64,000 nt of DNA from Excoecaria cochinchinensis (GCA_947683425.1 CANTUQ010000297.1:434001-498000); one strand, 5' to 3'; shown: positions 10,847 through 22,732, counted from the stretch's first letter. Notes: generated by a model from the sequence alone, not told the origin. Numbers and translations are program-made.

Positions 10847-11735
10847 AATGTCAAGCTCCTGCTAACTTGTTAAATAATCTTTCAATTCCAAATGAATAAC
10901 ATAAAAGATGCAATAATGCAAGAAGAATGCAAATGACAAAAGCACAATTCAGCAAAAATGATGAGCAACTTCAGTATTAAACCCAGAATCACTAGTAGCA
11001 AAACTCAATAGAAGGTTAAGAGAATTTGAGCTATTATCAAAAGGCAAAAATGATAAATGAGAACATCAAACTCATTTGAACATTATTGCGAAAGAATCTT
11101 TGCATTTCAAATTGGTAGGAATTGGAAAAAACAGGAAAACCATTTATTCAGAAATTTAGTCAAACACCTGGTATGCATGTAGTTAACTGACTAAATTGAA
11201 GCTCACAAATCATATTAACAACCCACAATTGCAAAACGAGGCATTACAGTATAGAGCAAACAATTAAAACCTAAAAATTTCCATTCTTAACCAAGAATTT
11301 GAAGAAAAATGTCAACTTAAATCATGCACACAGCCAATCTGCCCTAACATCCCAACCCAAACTCGTTCATGGATTCAACATCAGAGATTGAAATTGAGAA
11401 GGAAGATAAGAATTGAGAACACCCCCAACATAAATTCAGAGCATAAACATAGGTAAATCCTAAGTGGTGAGAAATATGGGGACTTCTAACATACTGCGAG
11501 GGTAGAGAACGAGAACAGGGAAAAGAACACACGAAAAGAAAATAAATGCAAAATAGAAAGAAAAAAAGAGAAAAATTACTTACTTGGTGTAGGTTGGCAG
11601 AAATCGAAGCCTAAAAGAAAGATTGGAAGTTCGAAATAGCAGATGAAGCGAAGTATTTAAATTTTTGAGAGTGAGATGAGCGGGTGAGTGAGAAACAAAA
11701 CACGAAAACTGGAATTTTAAAACAAATGGGCGCGT
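10847..11735 (-). other. Athila internal noncoding spacer upstream of the env-position ORF
   Basis: I see no coding signal here. It is AT-rich and lies between the palindromic array and the env-position ORF. It could hold the intron or leader of a subgenomic transcript for that ORF, but I cannot confirm any splice site. Confidence 0.4.
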
Positions 11736-12141
11736 GGGTCACGGTGGTAACCAAATAGATTGCCACCGTGAGGTACCTAAAACTTGTAATCCAGAATTGA
11801 ACTGCCCCTTGGTCACGGTGACAACCAAATTCTTTGTCACCGTGACATACGAAAAATTCAAAACAGAATGGAAGTGTCAACATGTCACGGTGGTAACTAG
11901 ATTTCATTGCCACCGTGACATGTGCAAACTCAAAACAGAATGCGACTCACCTGTTGGTCACGGTGGTAACCCAAAACCATTGCCACCGTGACATACGAAA
12001 AATTCCAATCCAGAATGGCTTCCTCATTTGGTCACGGTGGCAACCAAATTTCATTGCCACCGTGACATATGCACATCCCAATTCCAGAATGCATTCTCCC
12101 TTGGTCACGGTGGTGACCAATATCCATTACTACCGTGACCA
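11736..12141 (+). repeat. Internal six-unit palindromic array, inverted relative to the LTR arrays
   Basis: Units begin at about 11738, 11812, 11884, 11957, 12031 and 12103 with the same 72-74 bp period and the same TCACGGTGG/CCACCGTGA hairpin. The linkers show direction. Here the plus strand reads CAGAATGC after ACATGTGCA, while in the LTR arrays that order appears on the minus strand. The internal array is therefore in reverse orientation to both LTR copies. Confidence 0.92.
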
Positions 12142-12368
12142 CCTGCAAACATGCAAAACACATTTCATCAATCACTCAAAACTTCAGCTATTAAAACCTT
12201 GAACAGGCTCCCTTTAACAACATAATTTTCTTATGATAACAAACCAGCCAATCTCAACAAAAATAAACAGTATTAACTACCTAAAGAGAAGAACTATAAA
12301 CATAAAATAACATAATTGGAGAAGAAGTTTTGCATTTAACAAGTCCGCAGCTGGACTTTTAAAAACCA

Positions 12369-13512
12369 TTAAGGATCCGCAAGGTGGACTATCGCTAAAG
12401 CCCCATCATATTTGGATTCAAAATAAGGCTTCACACGGTATCCATTGACCTTGAACTCATTTTCACCATTCGGGTGCTTCAATGTGATCACTCCAAACTG
12501 ATCAGCTTTCACAACCTCATACGGCCCCTTCCACCGCGATTTTAACTTTCCAGGAAACAAACGCAACCTGCTATCATATAAAAGTACTTTCATACCTAGA
12601 GTGAATTCTTTTGGGACTAATCGCTTGTCATGCCATTTCTTTGTGTTTGCCTTATACTTCTCTGCTTGTTGGTACGATCAGTAGCGTATCTCTTCCAATT
12701 CGTTCATCTGGAGAAGTCTCTTCTCACCTGCACTCTTAATATCAAAATTTAAAAACTTGGTTGCCCAATAAGCCTTGTGTTCTAATTCGACAGGGAAATG
12801 ACAAGATTTGCCAAAAACAAGCCTAAATGGGGATAATCCTATAGATGTTTTGAAAGCAGTTCGGTAGGCCCACAAAGCTTCATCCAACCTTAAATACCAA
12901 TCCTTTTTAGATGAATTTACAGTCTTTTCTAGGATGGCCTTAAGTTCCCGATTGGACACTTCAACCTGCCCATTAGCTTGAGCATGATAAGGGGTGGTCA
13001 CCTTATGCCTAACTCCAAATTTTTTGCAATAAAGCCTTAAATTGGTGGTTAACAAAATGTTTACTACCATCACTAATAATTGCTCTAGGGGCTCCAAATC
13101 GAGTGAATATATTTTTTCTCAAAAATTCCAGAACAACCTTGGCATCACATGTTGTAGTGGCTATTGCTTCTACCCATTTACTCAAATAGTCCACTGCTAC
13201 CAAAATATACTCATACCCATAAGAAACCGGAAAAGGTCTCATAAAGTCTATCCCCCACAAATCAAACAATTCTACCTCTAGCAAATTGGTTAAAGGCATC
13301 TCATCTCTCTTAGAAATGTTACCTACTCTCTGACACCTATCACAGGTTTTCACAAAAACTTGCACATCTTTAAACATAGTAGGCCAATAAAAACCAGAGG
13401 ATAAAATTTTCGATACCGTCCTATTTGGTGCATGGTGCCCACCAGCTTCCCCACTATAACATGCCTTGATGATCGCTCCCGTCTCCTCATCCGAGATACA
13501 TCTCCTCAGCAC
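12369..13512 (-). pseudogene. Athila integrase
   Basis: An integrase zinc-binding region is visible near the start (GGHHAPNRT, then CDRCQRVG, the H-H-C-C set). It is followed by the rve core with catalytic aspartates in LWGIDFMRPFP and AIISDGSKHF, and the glutamate in NGQVEVSNRELK. The C-terminal part ends with RWKGPYEVV and VNGYRVKPYF, the tail usual in Athila. A frameshift near 13030-13040 separates the second aspartate from the glutamate, and a stop lies near 12678, so the protein is not made intact. Integrase would join the cDNA ends to chromosomal DNA in the nucleus, making the 5-bp duplication seen at the element's flanks. Confidence 0.9.
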
Positions 13513-14109
13513 TTAATCAACACACAGGCGAAACAAATAGGGGTCATCCCAAATGTAGTGTTTGACATTAGCTTTCAGTTTCTTCTTTTGCTGCCAAGTA
13601 AAATCTTTAGGCATAAAACCTCCTGCAAGAAAATTTGCTATATTAGCAAACCAAGTAACAGAAGTGTCACAAGCAAATAAAGCACAAATGTGTTCATCAG
13701 GAAATAAATCTAAAATTTCCCCCTTTTCAATGTGGTCATTTTCCATTCTTGACAAATGGTTTGCCACGAAGTTTTCAGCGCCCTTCTTATCCTTAATTTC
13801 TAAATCGAACTCTTGCAATAGCAACACCCAACGAATCAGCCTCGGTTTGGATTCCTTCTTGGCAAACAAATACCTCAAGGCTACATGGTCCGACCACACT
13901 ACAACTTTTGCAGTCAACAAATATGGCCTGAACTTCTTAAACGCATACACAATTGCAATAAGTTCTTTCTCTGTGGTGGTGTAATTAACTTGTGCTCCTG
14001 TCAAAGTGTGACTAGCATAACAAATTGCACAGAATATCTTATCCCGAAGCTGTCCCAGTACTGCTCCCACTGCATAGTCACTAGCATCACACATTAGTTC
14101 AAACGGCAT
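13513..14109 (-). pseudogene. Athila RNase H (with RT connection)
   Basis: The region begins MPFELMCDASDYAVGAVLGQ, the standard start of the Ty3/Gypsy RNase H domain, and continues YTTTEKELIAIVYAFKKFR and VVWSDHVALRYL. The catalytic acidic residues D, E and D lie in these three blocks. A stop follows near CVD at 13513 and another precedes it at 14110-14115. Both are single-codon nonsense changes in the same frame as RT and integrase. RNase H removes the RNA strand during reverse transcription in the virus-like particle. Confidence 0.9.
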
Positions 14110-14112
14110 AGT

Positions 14113-15321
14113 TCAATCCGGAGATATAATCACCGGAGCTGAAATAAGCTGTTGCTTTAACATTTCAAAAGCTAGCAAGCATTCATTATCAAAATTAAAA
14201 ATAGCATCTTTCATGAGTAAATTAGACAGGGGTTTAGCAATTTTTGAAAAATCTTTAATAAAACGCCAGTAAAACCCTGCATGTCCTAAAAAACTCCTTA
14301 TGCCCTTAACACTCGTCGGAGGCGGTAATTTCTCTATTACTTCAACTTTTGCCTTATCCACTTCTATCCCTCTCTCTGAAATTTTATGCCCTAACACAAT
14401 GCCCTCTCTCACCATAAAATGGCATTTTTCCCAATTTAAAACTAGGTTAGTCTTTTCACACCTCCCTAGCACTAAATCAAGATGCTTTAGACAGCTCATA
14501 AAATCAGCCCCATATATAGTGAAATCATCCATGAATACCTCCATAAATTTCTCTATAAAATCATGGAAAATAGCCATCATACACCGCTGAAACGTAGCCG
14601 GTGCATTACATAACCCAAAGGGCATTCTTCTATATGCAAATGTGCCATATGGGCAGGTAAAGGCTGTTTCTTCTTGATCCTCAGGGGCTATAGGAAACTG
14701 CAAATATCCCGAATACCCATCTAAAAAACAGTAGAACCTATTACCTGCTAACCTCTCTAGCATCTGATAAATAAACGGCAAAGGGAAATGGTCTTTTCTA
14801 GTGGCAGTATTTAATCTCCTATAATCAATACACACTCTCCAACCCGTAACTGTACGAGTTGGAATCAGTTCATTCTTTACCACTGTCATCCCCCCTTTTT
14901 TAGGCACACACTGCACTGGGCTAACCCATTTACTATCAGAAATAGGGTAGATTATACCTGCATCGAGGAGTTTGAGTACCTCCTTCTTTACTACCTCTTG
15001 CATGGCCGGGTTGAGTCTTCTCTGAGGCTGAGCTACCGGCTTGCATTCCTCCTCCATTGGAATCATGTGTGTGCAGTAACTTGGGTCAATCCCCTTTAAA
15101 TCTGAGGTTTTCCATCCAGTGGCTCCCATGTGCTTCTTCAGCACCTCTAGCAGCAACTGTTCTTCATCACCTGACAACAAAGAAGATATGATTACTGGTT
15201 TCTGATCTTTCTCTAAAAATATATATTTCAAATTAGAGGGGAGAGGTTTAAGTTCAGAATTTAAATCCCCCTTTTTGGGGTTAAACTCTCCATTCTGTGA
15301 TTCATCCTTTCTATCTTCTGT
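14113..15321 (-). pseudogene. Athila reverse transcriptase
   Basis: This is a complete Ty3/Gypsy RT domain. The visible blocks are WVSPVQCVPKKGG, WRVCIDYRRLN, FYCFLDGYSGYLQFPI, MPFGLCNAPATFQRCM, and the active-site FMDD at about 14524-14535 within EVFMDDFTIYG. The wording, including the insertion ELIPTRTVTGW before the RVCIDYR block, is typical of the Athila clade. The 5' end is cut off from protease by TAG at 15322-15324 and the 3' end by a TGA where a tryptophan is expected. It shares one frame with its neighbours, as in a single Gag-Pol polyprotein. Confidence 0.93.
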
Positions 15322-16482
15322 CTACACAATTTCTATGGCTTCTCCCCTCATATCTTCTTCCACTTCGTCACCTTCCACTGAATGTAACAAATACAAATTC
15401 TCTGGATCAGCTCCAACCAATTTTTCCTGCACTTCTTCCACACACTCGTCTATTACGTCTACAAAATACACAGACTCCTCCATATCCCCAGATGGATGCT
15501 TTTGAGCCTTGTTCATATCCACTACTAACTCCTCATTATTGAAACGCAGGGTGACCGTTTGACCATGAACATCGATCAATGCCTTTACTGTGTTTAAAAA
15601 CGGCCTCCCCACTATCAGTGGCGCCTTCCTATGCTCTTCCATCTCCATCACCACAAAGTCCACTGGGAAGATAAATTTCCCCACTTTCACTAACAGATCT
15701 TCTATCACTCCCTTGGGCCGCCTCACTGACCTATCTGCAAGTTGAAGTCTCATTCCCGTCTCCTTGAGGTCCCCAAGATTAAGCTTCCTGCAAATAGAAT
15801 AAGGCATCAAATTTATGCTGGCACCCAAATCACATAAAGCATTACCATAAAAATCTTCACTAATAGCACAGGGTAAAGTAAAGCTACCTGGATCTTCCAA
15901 TTTCTCAGGGAGCTTGTTCATAATTATAGCACTGCAATTTTCTGTAAGTTGTACAGTTCCATGCCCTTCTAATATCTTTTTATTAGAACATAATTCTTTC
16001 ATAAATTTAGCATAGTTAGGCATATGAGCTAAAGTTTCAGCAAATGGTAAATTAATGTGCAGTTTCTTAAACATCTCTAGAAACCTAGCCTTTTGCTCAT
16101 TTTTCTTTTCCTGTTTAGCAATTTCAGGAAATGACAGTCTATTTATATCAAGATCCTCTACCCTCGGATTCACTAAACTTTTACCCTTATCACTTTTAGG
16201 AGCATCTTCATTAACTTCTACTCTAGAGTTAGAATTACTTACCGTCCGTGTCGGCTCCTCCTTTTCTGATGATGAAGAATTTTTACCTTGGTCTTCGCTC
16301 GGTACCACTTCCTTACCACTTCTCAGTGTGATTACTTTAGCTTCCTCTTTTAGATTCTGGTCCACATTCGAAGGAAATGTTCCCGGTTGTCTTTGAGACA
16401 TGGAATTTGCTAGCTGTCCCACTTGAGTCTCTAAATTCCTCATGGAAGCATCTTGGTTCCGGTTCCATTGCTCTTGATATTT
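15322..16482 (-). pseudogene. Athila gag C-terminus and aspartic protease
   Basis: The frame starts in the gag/protease linker (MRNLETQVGQLANSMSQRQ, then VITLRSGKEV, a conserved Athila landmark). It reaches the retroviral-type aspartic protease at ALCDLGASINLMPYS, with the catalytic DLGA at about 15820-15831. The flap-like and C-terminal parts follow (FVVMEMEEH, LIVGRPFLNTVKALIDV). The frame is bounded by TGA at 16483-16485 and TAG at 15322-15324. The protease would cut the polyprotein in the particle. Confidence 0.9.
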
Positions 16483-16485
16483 TCA

Positions 16486-17853
16486 CCTTGACTCTTGATT
16501 AGCCATGAACTGCTGCTGGCTATTTACAAACTGTTGTTGACTGTTTATGAAAGTAGCCAACATGTCTTCCAGATTTGCCTTCTTTTCTTGCACAGGTGGC
16601 CTCGGTTGGTATCCCGGTGGGTGGTATTATTGCCCTTGGTTGTGATGGGGCGAATATGGCTGTTGATACAGCTGCCCTTGGTTCTGATGAGTGTTTTGGT
16701 TGAAGGGAGGTCTAACTTGTGGTTGAGAGGATGAAACATTTGGATTTCCATCATTCCAAGAGAAGTTTGGATGATTTCTCCATCCCGGATTATATGTGTT
16801 GCTGTAGGGGTCATTTCTTCTGTAATCTCCTATGACATTTATATCTCCTATTGCCCCACTCTCTTGACCAACTTGCCCACTTTCATACCATCCACTCTCT
16901 TGAGCCACAGAAGCTACATTCTGCACTTTCAGACTACTCATCTCCTTCCTCATGGACTCAATCTGTGCCTTCAGCATCGATACCTCATCCACAGCGTGTA
17001 TCCCTTGTCTTTTCAGAACTGACCTAGGATTAGACCATTGGGCATCATTCGCCGCCATTTCATCTAACAAATTAAAAGCTTCCTCTGGTAGTCTATTCAT
17101 GAATGACCCTCCTGATGAAGCATCCAATAAAGATCTTGTCTGTGGTGTAACCCTAGAATAAAATGTTGTCATCAGGTGGTATATGGCTATCTCATGGTGT
17201 GGACAGCTTCTCAATAGCCTTCTAAACCTTTCCCACGCTTCATGAAATGGCTCCTCACTCATTTGACTAAAACCCAAGATACTGTTACGGATGTTCACAG
17301 TCTTTGTCGGAGGGAAGAATCTCATCAAAAATCTCTCTTGTAACTGGTCCCATGATCTAATCGACTGTCTAGGTAGCATTTGCAACCATTCACGTGCTTT
17401 TCCAATCAATGTGAAAGGGAACAAATTTAATCTTACCGAGTCAGATGACACTCTAGGAATCTGAACCGTATCACTGACCTCTAAGAATATATCTAAGTGC
17501 TGTGCGGGATCTTCCACTTCTGAACCCATAAACTGATTCCTCTGTACCATATTGATGGTGGTTGGTTTAAGCTCAAACTGCACTCCCCTTGGCAGCACAA
17601 TCGTCTGATTATCCTCATTCCATCTTGGTACTGCATAATCCCTTATTGTCCTCTGCCTCGGGACCTCTTCTCTATTATTCCCAAGATTTTCATCTTGTGC
17701 CCTCGGTACTTGTTCGTTCTCGGGAGGAACTTCACTAATAGCAAGAGGATTGTCTTCCATGTTATTATTTCTGTTGGCTCTCCTTCGTTGATGCAAAGTC
17801 CTCTCAATTTCAGGATCGTAGGGTGCTATTTGTTCCTGTCTCAATCTGCTCAT
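16486..17853 (-). pseudogene. Athila gag (capsid)
   Basis: The likely start is the ATG at 17853 (MSRLRQEQIAPYDPEIERTL). An upstream in-frame ATG at 17865 adds only four residues. The retrotransposon-gag domain covers roughly residues 100-250: DPAQHLDIFLEVSDTVQIP, then LNLFPFTLIGKAREWLQMLP, then WERFRRLLRSCPHH. A Gln/Asn/Pro-rich tail follows. A TAA at 16627-16629 and a TGA at 16483-16485 interrupt the same frame that runs on into protease. Gag would form the cytoplasmic particle that packages the RNA. The position about 100 bp downstream of the primer site fits. Confidence 0.92.
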
Positions 17854-17950
17854 GCACCACAACAACTACCTGAAAAGAATAAACAAAAACAAAAATAAAA
17901 GAAAAAGAAAAACACATACAAATAATAATCAAAACTTAACACAATGCCAG

Positions 17951-17968
17951 TCCCCGGCAATGGCGCCA
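17951..17968 (-). other. Primer-binding site (tRNA-Asp type)
   Basis: TGGCGCCATTGCCGGGGA on the minus strand lies 6 bp inside the 5' LTR. This is the primer site usual in Athila elements (tRNA-Asp 3' end). Confidence 0.85.
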
Positions 17969-17974
17969 AAAACT

Positions 17975-19763
17975 TGACGCGACCTCAGCAAGTGTACTGA
18001 ATCGACAAGTAATATAATGGAGTATTTTTAAGACTCCGAGTTATCGTACCCAAGAGACTGTGTATGCAAGTAATGAAAATCAAATGTATGCTAAAGAATT
18101 CCCAATTATTTGAATTGATTGAATTAAGTACTGATTAAAAAAATAAAGAATTTAAATAACCAAAATAAACAAACAGAAATAATCAAATTAAATTAACGGC
18201 AATAATTGCAATAAACAAAATGACGGAAAAATTAACAAGATAAGAATTCAAAAATAGACAAACGTTGCTCAGGTTCACTCGTCCACCCCATACCCAGATA
18301 TGAATAAAATTAATCCAAGAATTATTTATGAAAGAAATCGGGATAACCCTCTTAACCCAGGCTTTCCAAACGGAGTCAGCCACTCAAATTATATGACATC
18401 CCAAACCGGAGTCAGCCACATAATCAGTCTATGCACGGGTCTAAAATCCTAAGTTTGATTTATTTTCCCAATACGGAGTCAAATAACCCAAAACTTAATC
18501 ATCTCACTCACCATTCTAGTCTTAAATCATAAAATCCTGTACTTCTAGATTCCCAATCGGAGTCGTCCAAAAGACACAGCAAGAATGATAAAAACTGAAT
18601 ATAGATAACCATGGTATTCAATCCATACAACTCAATAACCAACAAAGATAATGAAATAAATCATTCATCAAAACTGGAAATTGACTTGATACAATAAATT
18701 CCATGAATCAATAATAAATACCAGTGAAATAAACCATTCAATCATATATTTAAATTCAAAAGATGTTAAGAATTCACATCATGGATAGGGGATTTAGAGA
18801 TCCCCAAAACAACTAAAAAAACTACTCACAATCCATTACAAAATCAAAAGGAAAGAGGAAAGAATAAACCCAGAAATCATTGAGGTGTAGATCCCGTTTG
18901 AACCCTTAGTTTTTCAATCTCCTTCTTCAAATCTTCAATGGAGAAAATCTGAAAATTCTCTGAATGTAAAAACTATTCTTGAAACTAAACTAGGTATTTT
19001 TAATGTAAAACTCTTGAATTGCAAAATCCAATCTCAAGATAAAAATCCGAAATCTTAATTAAGAACAATCGAAAACTATCCCAAAAGTCTATCTCTAAAA
19101 CCCTAATTTGAAAAATAGATTCAAAACTAGCAGCCGCCCCTTCAAAATCAGAAACTTCTCTTTTTAAATCGCGAGGGGTCACGGTGGTAACCAGATTGGT
19201 TGCCACCGTGAGGTGTTGAGAAGGTAAATCTGGATTGCATGTGGGATAGGGGTCACGGTGGTAACCAAGATAGGTTGCCACCGTGACATGCTCAAATTTT
19301 TGCTTCTGTCCAGGAATTTCCTATGTCACGGTGGCAACCACATTACCTTGCCACCGTGAGGTAACTTCTCACTTGATTCTGTCTTGGGGCGAACTAGGTC
19401 ACGGTGGTGATGACATTGGTTACCACCATGACCCATAACAAGTCTGCATTCTGCCCAATAGATACACATGTCACGGTGGTAATGACTTTGGTTACCACCG
19501 TGACCTAGTGTATTCCTGCATTCTGTTTTAACTCCTTTGTATGTCACGGTGGTAACCAAATTCATCACCACCGTGAGGTACCTAAAGAATTATGCACACA
19601 AATTCAACTTAATTAAAAACTAACAAAAATTACATAAAAACTCTAATTTCATTAACATTGACATAATTAATCTAAAGTAAGCATATCACGACCATAAACA
19701 CTACTAAACACCATAAATCATACGAAAACACTACCAAATCTAAATACTAAATTGAAGTTATCA
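17975..19763 (-). repeat. Athila 5' LTR
   Basis: It is the partner of the LTR at 6112-7901, with the same ends (TGATAACTTC at 19763, GCGTCA at 17975). Differences are scattered single bases, one of which repairs or disrupts a palindrome arm. Confidence 0.93.
19177..19581 (-). repeat. Six-unit 73-bp palindromic array in the 5' LTR
   Basis: Units begin at about 19178, 19251, 19324, 19397, 19470 and 19543, in the same order and orientation as in the 3' LTR. In element sense the array lies about 185-590 bp from the LTR start, which probably places it in U3, upstream of the transcription start. Confidence 0.95.
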
Positions 19764-19775
19764 CTCTCATCCATA
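19764..19775 (-). pseudogene. Displaced first codons of the hAT transposase
   Basis: ATGGATGAGAG on the minus strand ends exactly at the Athila border. Read across the insertion, allowing for the 5-bp duplication, it runs in frame into the codons for IDTSTEATSKR at 6111 and below, just ahead of the BED finger. It is most simply the start codon of the split gene. Confidence 0.6.
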
Positions 19776-21677
19776 CTACCAAACTAGGATCCATTGTACA
19801 AAAAAAAAAACAAAGAAAAAAAAACAAGCAAAATAAATGTGTCTGAAATTGTTAGATAAAAAAATAAAATTCTATGGAAATAAGTAATTTTTTTGTGTGC
19901 AAAACATTTACACAGACACACACATAAATATGAAACAAGCTTAGATTATAAACCAACTAAAAAAGGTAAACTTTTCCTTATATAAGATAAGAAACAACAA
20001 AAGAAAACGGACATGTATAAAATTACAATAAAAAGTAACTACATAACTGGAACATATCAAATGCATAGCTCAAGAAAGCAACATACGTAAAAAGTGAAAC
20101 ATATATAAATTTCACTAAAATGTTTATAAAATCAATGCCTTCCACCGGATAATGATTAGATAAGAAGACATTAGCAGTATTTGGAAAAAAACTTTACCTT
20201 AGCAATGGAAAGAAAATAGAACTGCGTTATGCAAGTAGAAAGACATTGAATGCGTTTAACTAAGACCACAAATATGGTGTTTTCACAAAATTAAGTTTAG
20301 TAATAATGTAATAATATGTGATTAGGTTGATAATGATAGGTACTCAATATATAAAATTGCATCTATTTTTTAATAGGGGATAATGGGGACTTAATTGTAA
20401 AATAGAACCAAAATTTTTAGCTATAATGCTATATTATATGATAGTTGTTTGTTTTCTCAAAAACAAAGATTCCACAGAACCATCTGTTCAGATTTTGGTT
20501 CATAAGTTATGAGAGTTCAAATTTCATGCCATATCTTATATCCCAAAAGAAACTCTAATCGTATTCTAAGCTTTCAAATTCCTAGACATAACAGAACATG
20601 CAGAAAAAAAAAATTTAGTAGCTTTTGATAAAAACAAAAGGGTTTTGAAGAGATACAAAATTAAATATGAACATGCATTTACCATTTACCATTTTCCTTT
20701 TACAACAGCTTTAATTCCCATATATGATGAAAATAAAATAAATAAAGGTAGGAATGGCAGATTTATCTTCCACATCAAGGACACTTCCAAAACATATAAG
20801 AGTATAGAATTCCAGAAAAATATTAACAACCTCAATAGAAATCTCCAATTTAAATGATCTTCAAGCATATATGGGAAGCAAAGAAACAAAATTTTTCATT
20901 TATATAAAGGTTACTAGTGGGTCAGTAAAATGAAGGCAATTACACCTAAAACGCAGATCAAATAGTTTCATTGAAACAAATTGTTGTAAAATTAATGGAT
21001 CTAACTCAAAACGCAAAAAATTCTAACCAATTAAAGATAAAAGCTTTAATTCCCTTAAAAAACAAATAAATTGGCAATTAGAAGCAAAAATGGCATTTAA
21101 AAGCAAAAAGAAAACGACAAAGAGTACAACTTTTAAAAAGAAAAGGTCGAGCTACAGTTGAACATTATCCATATCCCTGCATTTTCCTAAGAAAAATAAT
21201 TAAAAAAAATAATTAATTAATTTCTCCCTCTTATCTATATCTCTAGTCTCTGTGTACAATATAGAATCGAACTCTTTTAACCATACCAAACCCATATACC
21301 AGACACTTACTCAAATTATATAAACATAGAAACAGAAACTCTAATAAAAGAAAGAGTAGCAGAAGGTAAAGAAATTAGAAGAAAGTTGAAAAAAAAGCTT
21401 AGAATCTTATAAGATAACAGGACTGGCAGCTTGTTGGCGACGGAGGTTTGAACGCCGATCGGCCAAGAAAAACTAACGAGCTGGAGGGCGGTGACGAGTG
21501 GATGGTGGAGAGGGAGAGAGTCAGTGAGGGTGGAAAGGCACATAGTGGGAGGACTGGATGGAGAGAGAGAGGGGGGGGGGGGGGGGGCACAGAGAAACAG
21601 AATTGAGGAAGTCTGGGCAAATCCCTGAGGCCTGTTGGGCATAGAGGGTAGACCCAAACGGGTCAAGTTTTTGGTGG
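19776..21677. other. AT-rich DNA, no gene seen
   Basis: The first part should be the 5' flank of the split hAT gene. I found no terminal repeat for it. A CT-rich zone at 21390-21620 contains an uninterrupted run of 17 G (21571-21587) after a GA repeat. Apparent frames there are low complexity. Confidence 0.5.
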
Positions 21678-21686
21678 GTTGATTTT

Positions 21687-22232
21687 GGGATTAATTTCTT
21701 CGGTGGTCATCGAATTTTGGGCCTTATAACCAAATGGTTATAATAAAATAATTTGTAACACAAAAGTTATCAAACTTTTATTTTATTTCAATTAAAGTAA
21801 AAATAACTAAAAATTAATTTTTTGTCACCGGAAAGCCAAATAAATATGTTACATCATCAGTAATATTCTAAAACGCACCCAGTCAGCATGCCATGTAATC
21901 TGCGTACATGGAGAAGTTGACGCATCAATAAATATATGTGTCAGCAAATTTTTTTTCCTTATTATACAGGTTGGTATAACATGTATACTTAATGATATGT
22001 AAATTTCTCCATGTAAACGGGTTACATGACATACTAACTGGTGTATTATAAAAAATAACTGATAAAATAACATATTTACATGATCCTGCAGTGACGAAAA
22101 ATTAAATTTTCAGTTATTTTTACCTTGATTGAAATAAAATAAAAGTTTGATGACTTTTATATTACAAATTATTTTATTATGATCATTTGGTTATAAGCTC
22201 TAAAATTCGATGACCACACGTGAAATTAACCC
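21687..22232. mobile_element. Mutator-like foldback MITE, TSD GTTGATTTT
   Basis: A 546-bp unit has about 145-bp imperfect terminal inverted repeats beginning GGGATTAATTTC and GGGTTAATTTC. Both arms share GGTCATCGAATTTT and TTATAACCAAATG. It is flanked by a perfect 9-bp duplication GTTGATTTT (21678-21686 and 22233-22241), the length typical of Mutator-like elements. It has no coding sequence. Confidence 0.85.
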
Positions 22233-22241
22233 GTTGATTTT

Positions 22242-22377
22242 GGGTGCATCCAAATGGGTAGAGTTTTAACTAGATTGGGTTGGGGTAAGTTTTTTCTTGA
22301 TAGGTTGGGCAGAGTTTTTGGGTTTGGGCCAAGTTTTACAAGCCCATTTGGCAATTATTTTATAATTATCTTTTGCA

Positions 22378-22409
<32 letters not shown>

Positions 22410-22732
22410 GGTTGTTAATTTTAGTCTAATAATAACATAATAAAAGGTTATTTTGATTTTAGTTATATATGCTTGTATTTGTATATCAATAAATATGAAA
22501 AACTTAAAAGATCAAAATAAATGTGAAAATGTAAAACATATTTTATTAATATTTGACAAATTGATCATAATATTTAATTTTTAGTAAAAATTACATAAAA
22601 ATCTCATCCAAATTGATTAAGAATTATAATTGTGTTGTGAATTCATTGGTGGCCAAACTATATGGTTGGGGTGGGAAGGATTAATTTTACTTTCATAATT
22701 ATAATAAAACTTAATATTTTTCGGTTAATAAT
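22242..22732. other. Intergenic, AAT microsatellite
   Basis: The first 130 bp are rich in TTGGG words (TTGGGTTGGGG, TTTGGGCC) and continue the sequence interrupted by the MITE. They may be subterminal DNA of a hAT element. An (AAT)n run lies at 22377-22410. Nothing else is recognisable. Confidence 0.4.

Larger units (their letters stand above)
6112..19763 (-). mobile_element. Athila-type Ty3/Gypsy retrotransposon, near full length
   Basis: This is a 13.65-kb minus-strand element bounded by two LTRs of about 1.79 kb that differ by roughly 2% by eye. Flanks are TTCTC (6107-6111) and CTCTC (19764-19768), a 5-bp target duplication with one change. Element order is 5' LTR, tRNA-Asp-type primer site, gag, protease, RT, RNase H, integrase, a noncoding spacer with a palindromic array, an ORF in the env position, a 1.7-kb 3' noncoding stretch, and 3' LTR. 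All pol domains stay in one frame apart from several nonsense codons and one frameshift, so the copy is recent but coding-dead. It splits the hAT transposase frame at 6111/19764. Confidence 0.95.

Noticed and set aside
13562..13984. 140-codon plus-strand ORF
   Set aside because: It is antisense to the Athila RNase H coding frame.
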